37,802 bases of DNA from Bacteroidota bacterium (GTDB lineage: Bacteria; Bacteroidota; Bacteroidia; Chitinophagales; Chitinophagaceae): assembly GCA_018267625.1 (NCBI GenBank), contig JAFDYC010000065.1, forward strand, positions 1 to 37,802. The letters are read 5' to 3'. The notes beneath the pieces were generated by a model. It had not been told where the DNA came from. It saw only the letters and a program-made list of their open reading frames with translations, and did no database searches. Made by a program: the position numbers and the translations under genes. Positions 24,662 through 31,733 of this stretch are shown piece by piece (within the stretch, counting starts at the first letter, position 1; every line of letters begins with the position of its first letter).

Positions 24662-25213
24662 CTAAAAGTCAATTCTCGAATCCCGCAGCAATGGCTGAAC
24701 CTGATCTTTCTCCGAAACGATTGCATCCGAAGATTTGATTTTCCAGTCAATATTCAGGGCAGGGTCATTGAACGCAATGCCACTCTCCGTTTGCTTATCG
24801 TAGTAATTATCGCACTTGTAGATAATCTCAGTCGTCTCGCTCAGCACAGAATAACCATGTGCGAAACCTCTGGGAACTAATAACTGCAAGTGGTTTTCAG
24901 CACTCAGCTCCAGCCCGTACCACTGCCCGAAAGTGGGGCTGCCTCGGCGAATATCCACGACCACATCCCAAATGGCCCCTTCCAGCACCCGGATTAATTT
25001 AGTCTGTGGGCTCGGCTGATTCTGGAAATGCAAGCCCCGAATGACGTTCCGTACAGAACGTGCCTGATTGTCCTGTACAAAGTCAAGTTCATGCCCTGTT
25101 TCATCCCGGAAGTTGCGGGCATTGTAAGACTCAAAGAAGTAGCCGCGATCATCAAAAAAAATCCGGGGCTCTATGATAAATAAGCCTTCGATGGGCGTAG
25201 TAGTGACTTTCAT
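24662..25213 (-). CDS. rfbC: dTDP-4-dehydrorhamnose 3,5-epimerase (RfbC family)
   Basis: This 183-residue protein belongs to the cupin-type sugar nucleotide epimerases. Family features include EPRIFFDDRGYFFESYN, the general-base histidine in IRGLHFQ at about residues 59-65, TKLIRVLEGAIWDVVVDIR, and the LLVPRGFAHGYSVLSE stretch, followed by the tyrosine pair region IIYKCDNYYDK. Such enzymes convert dTDP-4-keto-6-deoxyglucose to dTDP-4-keto-L-rhamnose for surface polysaccharides. No rfbA, B or D is nearby. It overlaps the upstream aminotransferase by four bases (ATGA), so the two are likely co-translated and may act on the same sugar nucleotide. Related 3-epimerases and 3,4-ketoisomerases belong to neighbouring families, so substrate is less certain than fold. 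Confidence 0.88.
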   Translation of the reverse strand: MKVTTTPIEGLFIIEPRIFFDDRGYFFESYNARNFRDETGHELDFVQDNQARSVRNVIRGLHFQNQPSPQTKLIRVLEGAIWDVVVDIRRGSPTFGQWYGLELSAENHLQLLVPRGFAHGYSVLSETTEIIYKCDNYYDKQTESGIAFNDPALNIDWKIKSSDAIVSEKDQVQPLLRDSRIDF

Positions 25214-26358
25214 GCAGTTGCCGTTTGCAGTTTGGCCAGTACTTCTAGCAGGCTGTTGCTGATATAATGCAGCTCTTCCTGGCTGAGCTCTGTGTGCATC
25301 GGCAGTGAAAGCACACAGGTGTTCAGCATATCTGTTACCGGCAGTTCGATTTCATCGGTCACGAAATCCCGCAACATATTCTGTTTGTGGCTCGATACCG
25401 GGTAGTAAAGCATAGCCGGAACATGACGTTCACCCAGCGCCCGTACCACTTCATCGCGATCGACACCCTGCAACTTCAGGGTGTATTGGTGAAAGACGTG
25501 ACGGCTGTTTGCAGCCCGAAAAGGCGTAATGATATGTTCATTGCCGGCAAACGCTGCGTCATAGTAATCAGCCGCAGCACGACGGGCATCGCAATAGGCG
25601 TCCAGGTGCCGCAGTTTGATGCGCAAGATGGCTGCCTGTATGCTGTCTAAACGACTGTTGCATCCAACAATTTCGTGGTAGTAGCGCTGCTTCTGGCCGT
25701 GGTTGGCAATCATTCGTAACTTTTCTGCAAGGACATCATCATTGGTGAACATAGCACCCCCATCGCCATAGCAGCCGAGGTTTTTGGAAGGGAAAAAAGA
25801 GGTACAGCCTATCAGGCCCATGGCTCCGGTCTTGAGTTTGCGCCCATCCGAAAAGGTGTAATCACTTCCGATGGCTTGAGCATTGTCTTCAATCAGGGGC
25901 AGGTTATGTTCCGCTGCCAGCTTCAGGAGGGGTTCCATATCAGCGCTCTGGCCATACAGATGCACCGGTATGATGGCACGGGTGCGGGGTGTGATGGCGG
26001 CACGAACGGAATCAATATTCATCGTAAAGTTGTCCGCAGATACATCCACAAACACAGGCTTCAAGCCCAATAAAGCAACCACTTCCACCGTTGCGATATA
26101 AGTAAACGAAGGTGTGATGACTTCATCGCCTGGTTTCAGGTCCAGCGCCATCAGGGCAATTTGAAGTGCGTCTGTGCCGTTCGCGCAGGGAATCACATGC
26201 TTCACTCCTAAGTAGCTGGCCAGCTCATGGGCAAAGGCATTTACATCAGGGCCATTGATAAAAGCAGTGCTGGCAATTACCCGCAATACAGCTTCATCTA
26301 CTTCCGACTTAATTTTTTCATACTGCCTTTTAAGGTCCACCATTTGCAAGCCTTGCAT
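25210..26358 (-). CDS. DegT/DnrJ/EryC1/StrS aminotransferase, WbpE-like
   Basis: This 382-residue PLP enzyme converts a keto group on a nucleotide sugar to an amine, usually at C3 or C4. Features are MVDLKRQYEKIKSEVDEA, a substrate-binding ANGTDALQIALMAL, DEVITPSFTYIATVE, EDNAQAIG with the PLP-contacting Asp, and the PLP lysine in SFFPSKNLGCYGDGGAM. The closest pattern I know is the UDP-3-oxo-sugar aminotransferase group (WbpE/WlbC). The start used is ATG 26358 (MQGLQMVDLK); ATGs at 26364 and 26343 are alternatives. The long frame upstream overlaps the divergent gene and is not coding. A TATTTTTG motif is 23 bases upstream. The 3' end overlaps rfbC by ATGA. Probable role: making an amino sugar for a surface polysaccharide or glycan. 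Confidence 0.92.
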   Translation of the reverse strand: MQGLQMVDLKRQYEKIKSEVDEAVLRVIASTAFINGPDVNAFAHELASYLGVKHVIPCANGTDALQIALMALDLKPGDEVITPSFTYIATVEVVALLGLKPVFVDVSADNFTMNIDSVRAAITPRTRAIIPVHLYGQSADMEPLLKLAAEHNLPLIEDNAQAIGSDYTFSDGRKLKTGAMGLIGCTSFFPSKNLGCYGDGGAMFTNDDVLAEKLRMIANHGQKQRYYHEIVGCNSRLDSIQAAILRIKLRHLDAYCDARRAAADYYDAAFAGNEHIITPFRAANSRHVFHQYTLKLQGVDRDEVVRALGERHVPAMLYYPVSSHKQNMLRDFVTDEIELPVTDMLNTCVLSLPMHTELSQEELHYISNSLLEVLAKLQTATA

Positions 26359-26381
26359 AAACATTTTTGGATTTAGGGCCG

Positions 26382-26389
26382 CAAAAATA
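26382..26389 (-). promoter_or_regulatory. Putative -7 element for the aminotransferase-rfbC unit (TATTTTTG)
   Basis: On the minus strand this reads TATTTTTG, an exact TANNTTTG match, 23 bases upstream of the ATG at 26358. It lies in the 61-base divergent gap to the outer-membrane gene. Confidence 0.5.
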
Positions 26390-26405
26390 GCGCTGTTCTC
26401 AGTCC

Positions 26406-26413
26406 TAACTTTA
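26406..26413 (+). promoter_or_regulatory. Putative -7 element for the outer-membrane protein gene (TAACTTTA)
   Basis: TAACTTTA matches TANNTTTG at seven of eight positions and ends six bases before the ATG at 26420. If used, the message would be nearly leaderless. Confidence 0.35.
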
Positions 26414-26419
26414 CCGCTC

Positions 26420-27193
26420 ATGAGGAGTACCCTATTTGTTTTTGCCTGCCTGATTGGTAGCCTGATTTCTAATCCGGCATGGGCACAAGATGATTTATTC
26501 GGTACCAAAGCACCTGCGCCTAAAAAGGGCTTTGTCATCGGAGTAAACGGGAATATTGATGAGCCGGCAGCCGATATGGCTCAGCGCTTTGGCCTTTCAT
26601 TTCGCCTCGGCCCATCGCTATTCTACAAAACAAAAAACAACTGGATGTTTGGGGCAAAAGGTGATTTTGTCTTTGGCAACAAAATCAAGGAAGATTCACT
26701 GCTGGTTAATGTCAGCGACCAATATGGCGCCTTCATCAACAGCGATGGCGAACGCATAGGCGTACAGCTTTATGAGCGGGGCTATGCCGTAGGCTTGCAG
26801 GCAGGAAAGATGTTTCCTCTTTCAAAATCAAAGCCGGATGCCGGGCTGCTCTTGCTGACAGGGGCCGGTTTTATTCAACACAAGATTTCCATTTTCGATA
26901 AGGACAAGACCATTCCTCAAATTCGAGGCGATTACCGGAAAGGCTATGACCGGCTGACGAATGGCTGGTACCTGGAACAATACATCGGATATCAAAGCTT
27001 CGACCGCCACGGTCTGTTGAATTTCCATATCGGGTTTGACCTCCTCGCAGGCTTCACGCAGGGCCGTCGCGATTATCAATTCGATATCATGCGCCCGGAT
27101 AATAGCTCCCGCCTCGACCTGCTGATTGGTATTCGGGGTGGCTGGTACATCCCCATCTTTAAGTCATCCAGTGAAGGCTATATGTTTCAGTAG
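26420..27193 (+). CDS. Probable outer-membrane beta-barrel protein
   Basis: This 257-residue protein starts with a signal peptide (MRSTLFVFACLIG core, cleavage near PAWAQ at residue 23). The mature part alternates hydrophobic and polar residues, is rich in glycine and aromatics (GFVIGVNGNI, GLSFRLGPSLFYKTKNNWMFG, NFHIGFDLLAGFTQG, LDLLIGIRGGWYIPIF) and ends YMFQ, an aromatic-rich end often seen in outer-membrane barrels. I do not recognise a named family. The ATG at 26420 is chosen for its leader; the long frame before it overlaps the divergent gene and lacks character. Its stop lies four bases from the convergent hypothetical gene. Its placement next to sugar genes suggests but does not show an envelope role. 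Confidence 0.72.
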   Translation: MRSTLFVFACLIGSLISNPAWAQDDLFGTKAPAPKKGFVIGVNGNIDEPAADMAQRFGLSFRLGPSLFYKTKNNWMFGAKGDFVFGNKIKEDSLLVNVSDQYGAFINSDGERIGVQLYERGYAVGLQAGKMFPLSKSKPDAGLLLLTGAGFIQHKISIFDKDKTIPQIRGDYRKGYDRLTNGWYLEQYIGYQSFDRHGLLNFHIGFDLLAGFTQGRRDYQFDIMRPDNSSRLDLLIGIRGGWYIPIFKSSSEGYMFQ

Positions 27194-27197
27194 CCTT

Positions 27198-27758
27198 TTA
27201 ATGACCAAAGTGGCGGCTCACAATTTCATAGAAATTTTGAGCAGCGTCACTTCGCTCTTCCGTAATCCAAAGTTGTTCCCTGAGCCAGTTCAGGGCATCG
27301 GCTTCTGCTTCACTTTTATTGATGAAATCGAGTGCCTCTTCATAAGATCCTTTATCATTTCCAAAAAGCTCCGAAAGGATTTGGTATTTGTCATTGATGC
27401 CAATCAGGTTCCTGATGTCTCTGTCCGATTTCTGAGTTAGTTGACCGGCCTTTAGCCAATCTATTTGCTGGCTTTGCTTTAGTTCCAGGAAAGGTTCTGA
27501 ATCAATTTCCACCACTGCTGCCGAATGCTTGTCTGACGCAGCTTCCTGATAAAACGCTTTGGGCTCGGAATGAGCTTGGGCCTCGAAAACAGGAGCGGCA
27601 GATTCCGTAGGATGTGCCACCATTCGGGCCCTCCATTCCAGCAAGTCGGCATATAACACCCGGGTATAGTCGAGCATTAAATCCACATCAATTGCCGTCC
27701 GGGACTCCGGAAGGGTAGCGAGTGCACTGATTTTTTCTAAAAGAGTGGGGATGCGCAT
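27198..27758 (-). CDS. Conserved-looking hypothetical protein, cytoplasmic
   Basis: This 186-residue protein has no signal peptide or membrane segment. The N-terminal helix (IPTLLEKISALATLPESRTAID, then DLMLDYTRVLYADLLEWRARM) is followed by a variable acidic linker and a C-terminal block, RDIRNLIGINDKYQILSELF, then NDKGSYEEALDFINKSEAEADALNWL. I recall this INDKYxxxxELF arrangement from uncharacterised Bacteroidota proteins, but no function is known to me. The ATG at 27758 (MRIPTLLEK) is used; the longer frame upstream reads poorly. It converges on the outer-membrane gene with four bases between stops. The strongest evidence that it is real is this conserved-looking C-terminal block. Confidence 0.72.
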   Translation of the reverse strand: MRIPTLLEKISALATLPESRTAIDVDLMLDYTRVLYADLLEWRARMVAHPTESAAPVFEAQAHSEPKAFYQEAASDKHSAAVVEIDSEPFLELKQSQQIDWLKAGQLTQKSDRDIRNLIGINDKYQILSELFGNDKGSYEEALDFINKSEAEADALNWLREQLWITEERSDAAQNFYEIVSRHFGH

Positions 27759-27851
27759 GAGAAAGGTTTGAGGCGGAAAATATTTTTCTGATGAATGAAT
27801 CGTAACTACTGAAAGGCTTTTAGATAAAGGTACAGGCGCTGATGCAGCCAC

Positions 27852-27859
27852 TACATTTG
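27852..27859 (+). promoter_or_regulatory. Putative -7 element for thymidine kinase (TACATTTG)
   Basis: TACATTTG matches TANNTTTG exactly and is 61 bases upstream of the tdk ATG at 27921, in the divergent gap to the minus-strand hypothetical gene. No -33 TTG is apparent. Confidence 0.4.
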
Positions 27860-27920
27860 CCACAAGGCCCCAAACTCTTTTTAATAAAACGTTTTCCAAA
27901 AGGAAGCTCCCTTCCCTTCC

Positions 27921-28490
27921 ATGTTTTTAGAGCCACAAACCTCAGGTGCCCGCACAGGTTGGATTGAAGTCATCTGCGGCTCCATGTTTTCCGGAAAAAC
28001 CGAAGAAATCATCCGCCGGCTGAAACGTGCCGAAATAGCAAGACAACGGGTTGAAATCTTCAAGCCTGCAATAGATACCCGTTACCATATCGAAGACATA
28101 GTAGCCCATAACCAATACAGCCGCGTCCGAAGCACACCGGTAGATAGTGCTGCCAGCATCCTGCTTCTGGCAGGTGATGCCCAGGTGGTGGGCATTGATG
28201 AAGCCCAGTTTTTTGACGAAGGCATCTGCGAAGTGGTGGAACGATTAGCTTCTGCCAGAGTCAGGGTTATCGTTGCCGGTCTGGATATGGATTTCAGCGG
28301 AGCACCCTTTGGCCCCATGCCTGCCTTGCTGGCCCGGGCAGAACACATCACTAAACTGCACGCCATCTGCGCCCGTTGCGGCGGGCTGGCTTCCTATTCT
28401 TACCGCAAAACAGAACAGTCCGGCCAGATTTTACTGGGCGAACAAGATGTGTACGAAGCACGTTGTCGTTCCTGCTTTTTTGGGGCATAA
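27921..28490 (+). CDS. tdk: Thymidine kinase, type II
   Basis: Tdk phosphorylates thymidine to dTMP with ATP in pyrimidine salvage. The 189-residue protein has the P-loop [10 protein letters not shown] near residues 20-29, the catalytic-glutamate segment IDEAQFF, a substrate loop [12 protein letters not shown], and a structural zinc site from CARCGG and CRSC. Length matches the bacterial type II family. ATG 27921 is used; the family start carries a short variable lead. A -7-like motif lies 61 bases upstream. The next gene, an acyl-CoA dehydrogenase, starts 88 bases after it and probably has its own promoter. With pyrB and pyrR in the window it adds to a loose pyrimidine theme, but the three are not an operon. 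Confidence 0.95.
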   Translation: MFLEPQTSGARTGWIEVICGSMFSGKTEEIIRRLKRAEIARQRVEIFKPAIDTRYHIEDIVAHNQYSRVRSTPVDSAASILLLAGDAQVVGIDEAQFFDEGICEVVERLASARVRVIVAGLDMDFSGAPFGPMPALLARAEHITKLHAICARCGGLASYSYRKTEQSGQILLGEQDVYEARCRSCFFGA

Positions 28491-28499
28491 CCAAGGGCT

Positions 28500-28507
28500 T
28501 ATTTTCG
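28500..28507 (+). promoter_or_regulatory. Putative -7 element for acyl-CoA dehydrogenase (TATTTTCG)
   Basis: TATTTTCG matches TANNTTCG and is 71 bases upstream of the ATG at 28579, just after the tdk stop. A TTG 17 bases before it (28480-28482) could serve as a loosely spaced -33 element. Confidence 0.42.
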
Positions 28508-28578
28508 CGCTTCCATTTTGCTTTCCATAGAAGCCCGACTGTTCATTTTCTACCACAACCGTATTTCAACATCGCCCC

Positions 28579-29757
28579 ATGGCTCAAGACCTGTATCAAC
28601 ACCCTGACTATTACCAGATAGATGAATTGCTCAGTGATGAGCACAAGCTGATTCGCGACAGCGTCAGGGCTTTTGTCAAGAAAGAAATTTCACCCATCAT
28701 CGAAGACTATGCCCAACGTTCGGCTTTTCCGAATCAGGTCATCAAAGGCCTGGGCGAACTGGGTTGCTTTGGCCCCTTCATCCCACAGGAATATGGCGGT
28801 GCCGGGCTGGATTACATTTCCTATGGCCTGATGATGCAGGAACTGGAGCGCGGCGACAGTGGCCTGCGTTCTACTGCTTCTGTCCAAGGCTCCCTGGTGA
28901 TGTATCCGATTTATAAATACGGAAACGAAGAACAACGCAAGAAATACCTACCCAAGCTGGCCTCCGGCGAATGGATGGGCTGCTTCGGCCTCACGGAGCC
29001 CAACCACGGCTCGAACCCTGCCGGCATGGAAACGAAGTTTGTGGACCAAGGCGACCATGTGCTGCTCAATGGCGCCAAAATGTGGATTTCCAACGCCCCC
29101 TTTGCACAGGTAGCCGTCGTTTGGGCGAAGGATGAAGCCGGTGATATCCGGGGGCTGATCGTGGAACGCGGTATGGAAGGGTTCTCTACCCCCGAAACTC
29201 ATGGCAAATGGAGCCTTCGTGCTTCAGCTACCGGCGAACTGGTGTTCGATAATGTGAAGGTGCCCAAAGAGAACATCCTACCCAATGTCAAAGGTCTGAA
29301 AGGTCCCCTGGGCTGCCTTTCCAGCGCCCGCTACGGTATTGCCTGGGGTGCGTTGGGCTGTGCTATGGACTGCTACGATACGGCCCTTCGCTATTCGAAG
29401 GAACGTATTCAGTTTGGGAAACCCATTGGCGCCTTTCAGCTCACGCAGAAAAAGCTGGCGGAGATGATTACAGAAATCACGAAGGGACAACTCCTGGTCT
29501 GGAGGCTGGGTACGCTGCGCAATGAAGACCGAGCTACTCCGGCTCAGATATCTATGGCCAAGCGCAACAGCGTAGAAACAGCACTGAATATTGCCCGGGA
29601 AGCTCGCCAGATGCTGGGCGGCATGGGCATTACCGGCGAATTCCCCATCATGCGGCATATTATGAACCTCGAGAGTGTGGTAACCTACGAAGGTACCCAT
29701 GACATCCACCTGCTCATTACGGGTATGGATGTTACCGGATTCAATGCGTTCAAATAG
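28579..29757 (+). CDS. Acyl-CoA dehydrogenase, glutaryl-CoA dehydrogenase type
   Basis: This 392-residue FAD flavoprotein oxidises an acyl-CoA to the enoyl form. Features: SVQGSLVMYPIYKYG and QRKKYLPKLASGEWMGCFGLTE, which closely match the glutaryl-CoA dehydrogenase branch; the FAD/substrate loop GMETKFV; GAKMWISNAP; RIQFGKPIGAFQLTQ; and the catalytic glutamate in SVVTYEGTHDIHLL near the C-terminus. The glutarate-binding arginine context (RSTASVQ) is present at about residue 96. In this branch the enzyme can also decarboxylate glutaryl-CoA to crotonyl-CoA in lysine and tryptophan breakdown. The substrate is inferred from similarity of motifs only. No electron-transfer flavoprotein gene is adjacent. 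It follows tdk and precedes pyrR, neither linked to it functionally. Confidence 0.88.
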   Translation: MAQDLYQHPDYYQIDELLSDEHKLIRDSVRAFVKKEISPIIEDYAQRSAFPNQVIKGLGELGCFGPFIPQEYGGAGLDYISYGLMMQELERGDSGLRSTASVQGSLVMYPIYKYGNEEQRKKYLPKLASGEWMGCFGLTEPNHGSNPAGMETKFVDQGDHVLLNGAKMWISNAPFAQVAVVWAKDEAGDIRGLIVERGMEGFSTPETHGKWSLRASATGELVFDNVKVPKENILPNVKGLKGPLGCLSSARYGIAWGALGCAMDCYDTALRYSKERIQFGKPIGAFQLTQKKLAEMITEITKGQLLVWRLGTLRNEDRATPAQISMAKRNSVETALNIAREARQMLGGMGITGEFPIMRHIMNLESVVTYEGTHDIHLLITGMDVTGFNAFK

Positions 29758-29802
29758 TCCTGTCTCCTTTGTCATTTCCCCAGATTTTTGAACTTTCCTG
29801 AG

Positions 29803-30321
29803 ATGAAAATCCTGCTTGACGCCCCGCAACTCAACATTACCCTGCATCGGCTGGCGCACCAGCTTGCGGAGCAACATGGTGATTTTTCGGAGGCTGTCCT
29901 GGTAGGAATTCAACCCAGGGGGGTGGCCTTGAGCGACCGTCTCATTTCCTTGCTTCATGAAATCACCGGTAACCCGGCTATCGCTTACGGAAAACTTGAT
30001 ATCACCTTCCACCGGGACGACCTGCATGTAGGAGCTGCCTTGCACCGTCCCAGCATCAACGATATGCCCTTTTCAGTGGAAAGACGTTGTGTGGTGCTGG
30101 TAGATGATGTCTTACATACAGGCCGCACCATCCGTGCTGCTATGGATGCTCTATTGGCTTATGGTCGCCCGGCCCGGGTGGAATTACTGACCCTGATTGA
30201 CCGTAAGTTTTCCAGAGAACTGCCAGTGCAACCCGATTACACAGGCCGCAGTATTGATACCATCATGACCCAAAAAGTAGTGGTGGACTGGGAGTCGGAT
30301 CAAGTGCGCCTGATAGATTAA
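29803..30321 (+). CDS. pyrR: Bifunctional regulator/uracil phosphoribosyltransferase PyrR
   Basis: The 172-residue protein is a type I phosphoribosyltransferase of the PyrR family, with LVGIQPRGVALSDRL, a GKLDITFHRDDL segment, the PRPP-binding VVLVDDVLHTGRTIRAAMD and the final DYTGRSIDTIM. In Gram-positive bacteria PyrR binds pyr mRNA and triggers attenuation in response to UMP, and it also has uracil phosphoribosyltransferase activity. I see no PyrR-type attenuator ahead of pyrB in this window; pyrB has almost no leader. The start is ATG 29803 (MKILLDAP); a TTG five codons upstream is less likely. A GAACTTTC motif at 29790-29797 precedes it. It is followed by the convergent glycosylase gene 29 bases away. 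Confidence 0.92.
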   Translation: MKILLDAPQLNITLHRLAHQLAEQHGDFSEAVLVGIQPRGVALSDRLISLLHEITGNPAIAYGKLDITFHRDDLHVGAALHRPSINDMPFSVERRCVVLVDDVLHTGRTIRAAMDALLAYGRPARVELLTLIDRKFSRELPVQPDYTGRSIDTIMTQKVVVDWESDQVRLID

Positions 30322-30350
30322 GCATCCCGCTTATTCCTTTGCCGGAGCCA

Positions 30351-30959
30351 TCACAAACCTTTAGCCTTACTCACCCAGGGGTTGTCGCGAATGTAAAATC
30401 GGTAAGGCAGCAGCGCATCTTCCTGAGCATAGGCTACACCTACCCGGGTCGCTGAAATAATATCCTTTTTGGCTACACGAATATCTCGGTCTTCTATCCG
30501 GATATGAGGCCCTTGCAGGCTTTCTCCGCTGAATCGGGTAGTAATGCCCAGCGCCATACTCAGAGTGCCCGGACCACCACATAATTGTGGCTTTACAACA
30601 TTCATCTTACGCCGATGCATCATGATGTCTATGCCTTCTACAGGCTCAATGGCACGCACTAAAATGGCAAATGGTTCATCGGCTTCATTGGTAACTATGT
30701 TGAAGAGATGATAGATGCCATAGATGAGGTAGATATATGCAATGCCTCCTTCCCGAAACATAGGGGCCGTCCGTGCTGTATGTCGCCGCTGATAGGCATG
30801 GCAGGCGCGGTCTGCCGGGCCGGCATAGGCTTCTGTTTCCACAATGATTCCAGATGTTTTCTGTCCCTCAATTTCCGTCACCAATGCCTTCCCCAATAAT
30901 TCTCTGGAAATCGCAATGATGTCTTTTCGTGTATAAAAGGAAACAGGTAGTGTGTTCAT
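30351..30959 (-). CDS. DNA-3-methyladenine glycosylase (AAG/MPG family)
   Basis: This 202-residue enzyme removes alkylated bases in base excision repair. Family motifs: VETEAYAGPADRACHAY with the catalytic glutamate, RTAPMFREGGIAYIYLIYGIYHLFNIV with the intercalating and pocket residues, FAILVRAIEPVEG, and LCGGPGTLSMALGI. Length fits prokaryotic AAG enzymes. ATG 30959 (MNTLPVSFY) is used; the open frame extends 15 codons further without family match. It diverges from the methyltransferase gene with a 50-base gap, an arrangement that could place both promoters there. Its stop is 29 bases from the PyrR stop. Sequence alone cannot define its lesion range. Confidence 0.92.
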   Translation of the reverse strand: MNTLPVSFYTRKDIIAISRELLGKALVTEIEGQKTSGIIVETEAYAGPADRACHAYQRRHTARTAPMFREGGIAYIYLIYGIYHLFNIVTNEADEPFAILVRAIEPVEGIDIMMHRRKMNVVKPQLCGGPGTLSMALGITTRFSGESLQGPHIRIEDRDIRVAKKDIISATRVGVAYAQEDALLPYRFYIRDNPWVSKAKGL

Positions 30960-31009
30960 GATTTTTTCTGAGGCTGTAGCGAATGTGGCGAACTTCGGGC
31001 GCACCGAAC

Positions 31010-31711
31010 ATGGCAGGCACCTTATTCCTCATCCCGACACCTATTGCGGCAGATACCGCATCGGGCAGCACCAGCCCGGAAGTGCGCTCGCTCAGTGCCC
31101 GCTTGCAATGCTACGTTGTTGAAAACGCCCGAACTGCCCGGCGGGTGTTAAGGGCCTGGCATCAGGATCTGGTGTTGGAAAGCATCGAAATGCTAGAATG
31201 GAACAAGCATGGCCCAACTGATTTTTCCCGCCTTCGGCAATGGCTGGCTGCAGGACTAGAGGTGGGCCTGATGAGTGAAGCTGGCTGCCCAGCCGTGGCC
31301 GACCCGGGTGCCGATGCGGTCGCTCTGGCTCATGAACTGAATGCCCGGGTGATTCCCCTGACTGGTCCCAGCTCCATCCTGCTCGCACTGATGGCTTCCG
31401 GGTTGAATGGCCAATGCTTTGCCTTTTGGGGCTACCTGCCTATCAAAGAACCTGCACGCTCTACACGGCTTAAAGAACTGGAAGCCGCCTCGAAACGACA
31501 AGCTCAGACCCAGATTTTTATTGAAACTCCCTACCGAAATGAAGCCTTGCTCTGCGATATGCTGCAGCACCTGAAACCCGCAACCCGGCTGTGTGTGGCT
31601 CAGGATATCAGTGGTGCTCATGAGCAGATTTTTTCCGGAACAGTAGCAGCCTGGCGGCAGAAAAAACCGTTGCTCAGTAAGGATGCTACCGTTTTTCTTT
31701 TGCTGGCCTGA
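31010..31711 (+). CDS. Short SAM-dependent methyltransferase, RsmI/tetrapyrrole-methylase family
   Basis: This 233-residue protein has the fold of RsmI: an N-terminal LFLIPTPIAAD, then the central VGLMSEAGCPAVADPGAD and VIPLTGPSSILLALMASGL, the FWGYLP stretch, and QTQIFIETPYRN. These match the class of enzymes that include 16S rRNA (cytidine-1402-2'-O) methyltransferase. It is about 50 residues shorter than classical RsmI and lacks the C-terminal helical region; such short forms are common in Bacteroidota, sometimes beside a full RsmI elsewhere, so its target may be the same site or another. ATG 31010 (MAGTLFLIP) is used; the frame opens nine codons earlier. A GAACTTCG at 30990-30997 may act as its promoter. 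Its stop is 22 bases from the convergent ClC gene. Confidence 0.85.
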   Translation: MAGTLFLIPTPIAADTASGSTSPEVRSLSARLQCYVVENARTARRVLRAWHQDLVLESIEMLEWNKHGPTDFSRLRQWLAAGLEVGLMSEAGCPAVADPGADAVALAHELNARVIPLTGPSSILLALMASGLNGQCFAFWGYLPIKEPARSTRLKELEAASKRQAQTQIFIETPYRNEALLCDMLQHLKPATRLCVAQDISGAHEQIFSGTVAAWRQKKPLLSKDATVFLLLA

Positions 31712-31733
31712 ACGCCTGAGGGTCCTCTAATTT

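Noticed and set aside
26255..26538. N-terminal extensions of the aminotransferase and outer-membrane genes into each other
   Set aside because: The extensions overlap on opposite strands, contain no family sequence, and the starts I chose leave a 61-base gap with good promoter-like motifs on both strands.
169..27294. 16-base sequence CCTGAGCCAGTTCAGG found twice (169-184 and 27279-27294)
   Set aside because: It is a partial palindrome found once in intergenic DNA and once inside coding sequence, where it codes for part of a normal protein. Two copies of a 16-mer in this length are near what chance allows.
29278..30045. 255-codon minus-strand frame
   Set aside because: It runs antisense across the acyl-CoA dehydrogenase end and the start of pyrR, both firmly identified on the plus strand. 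No family features seen.
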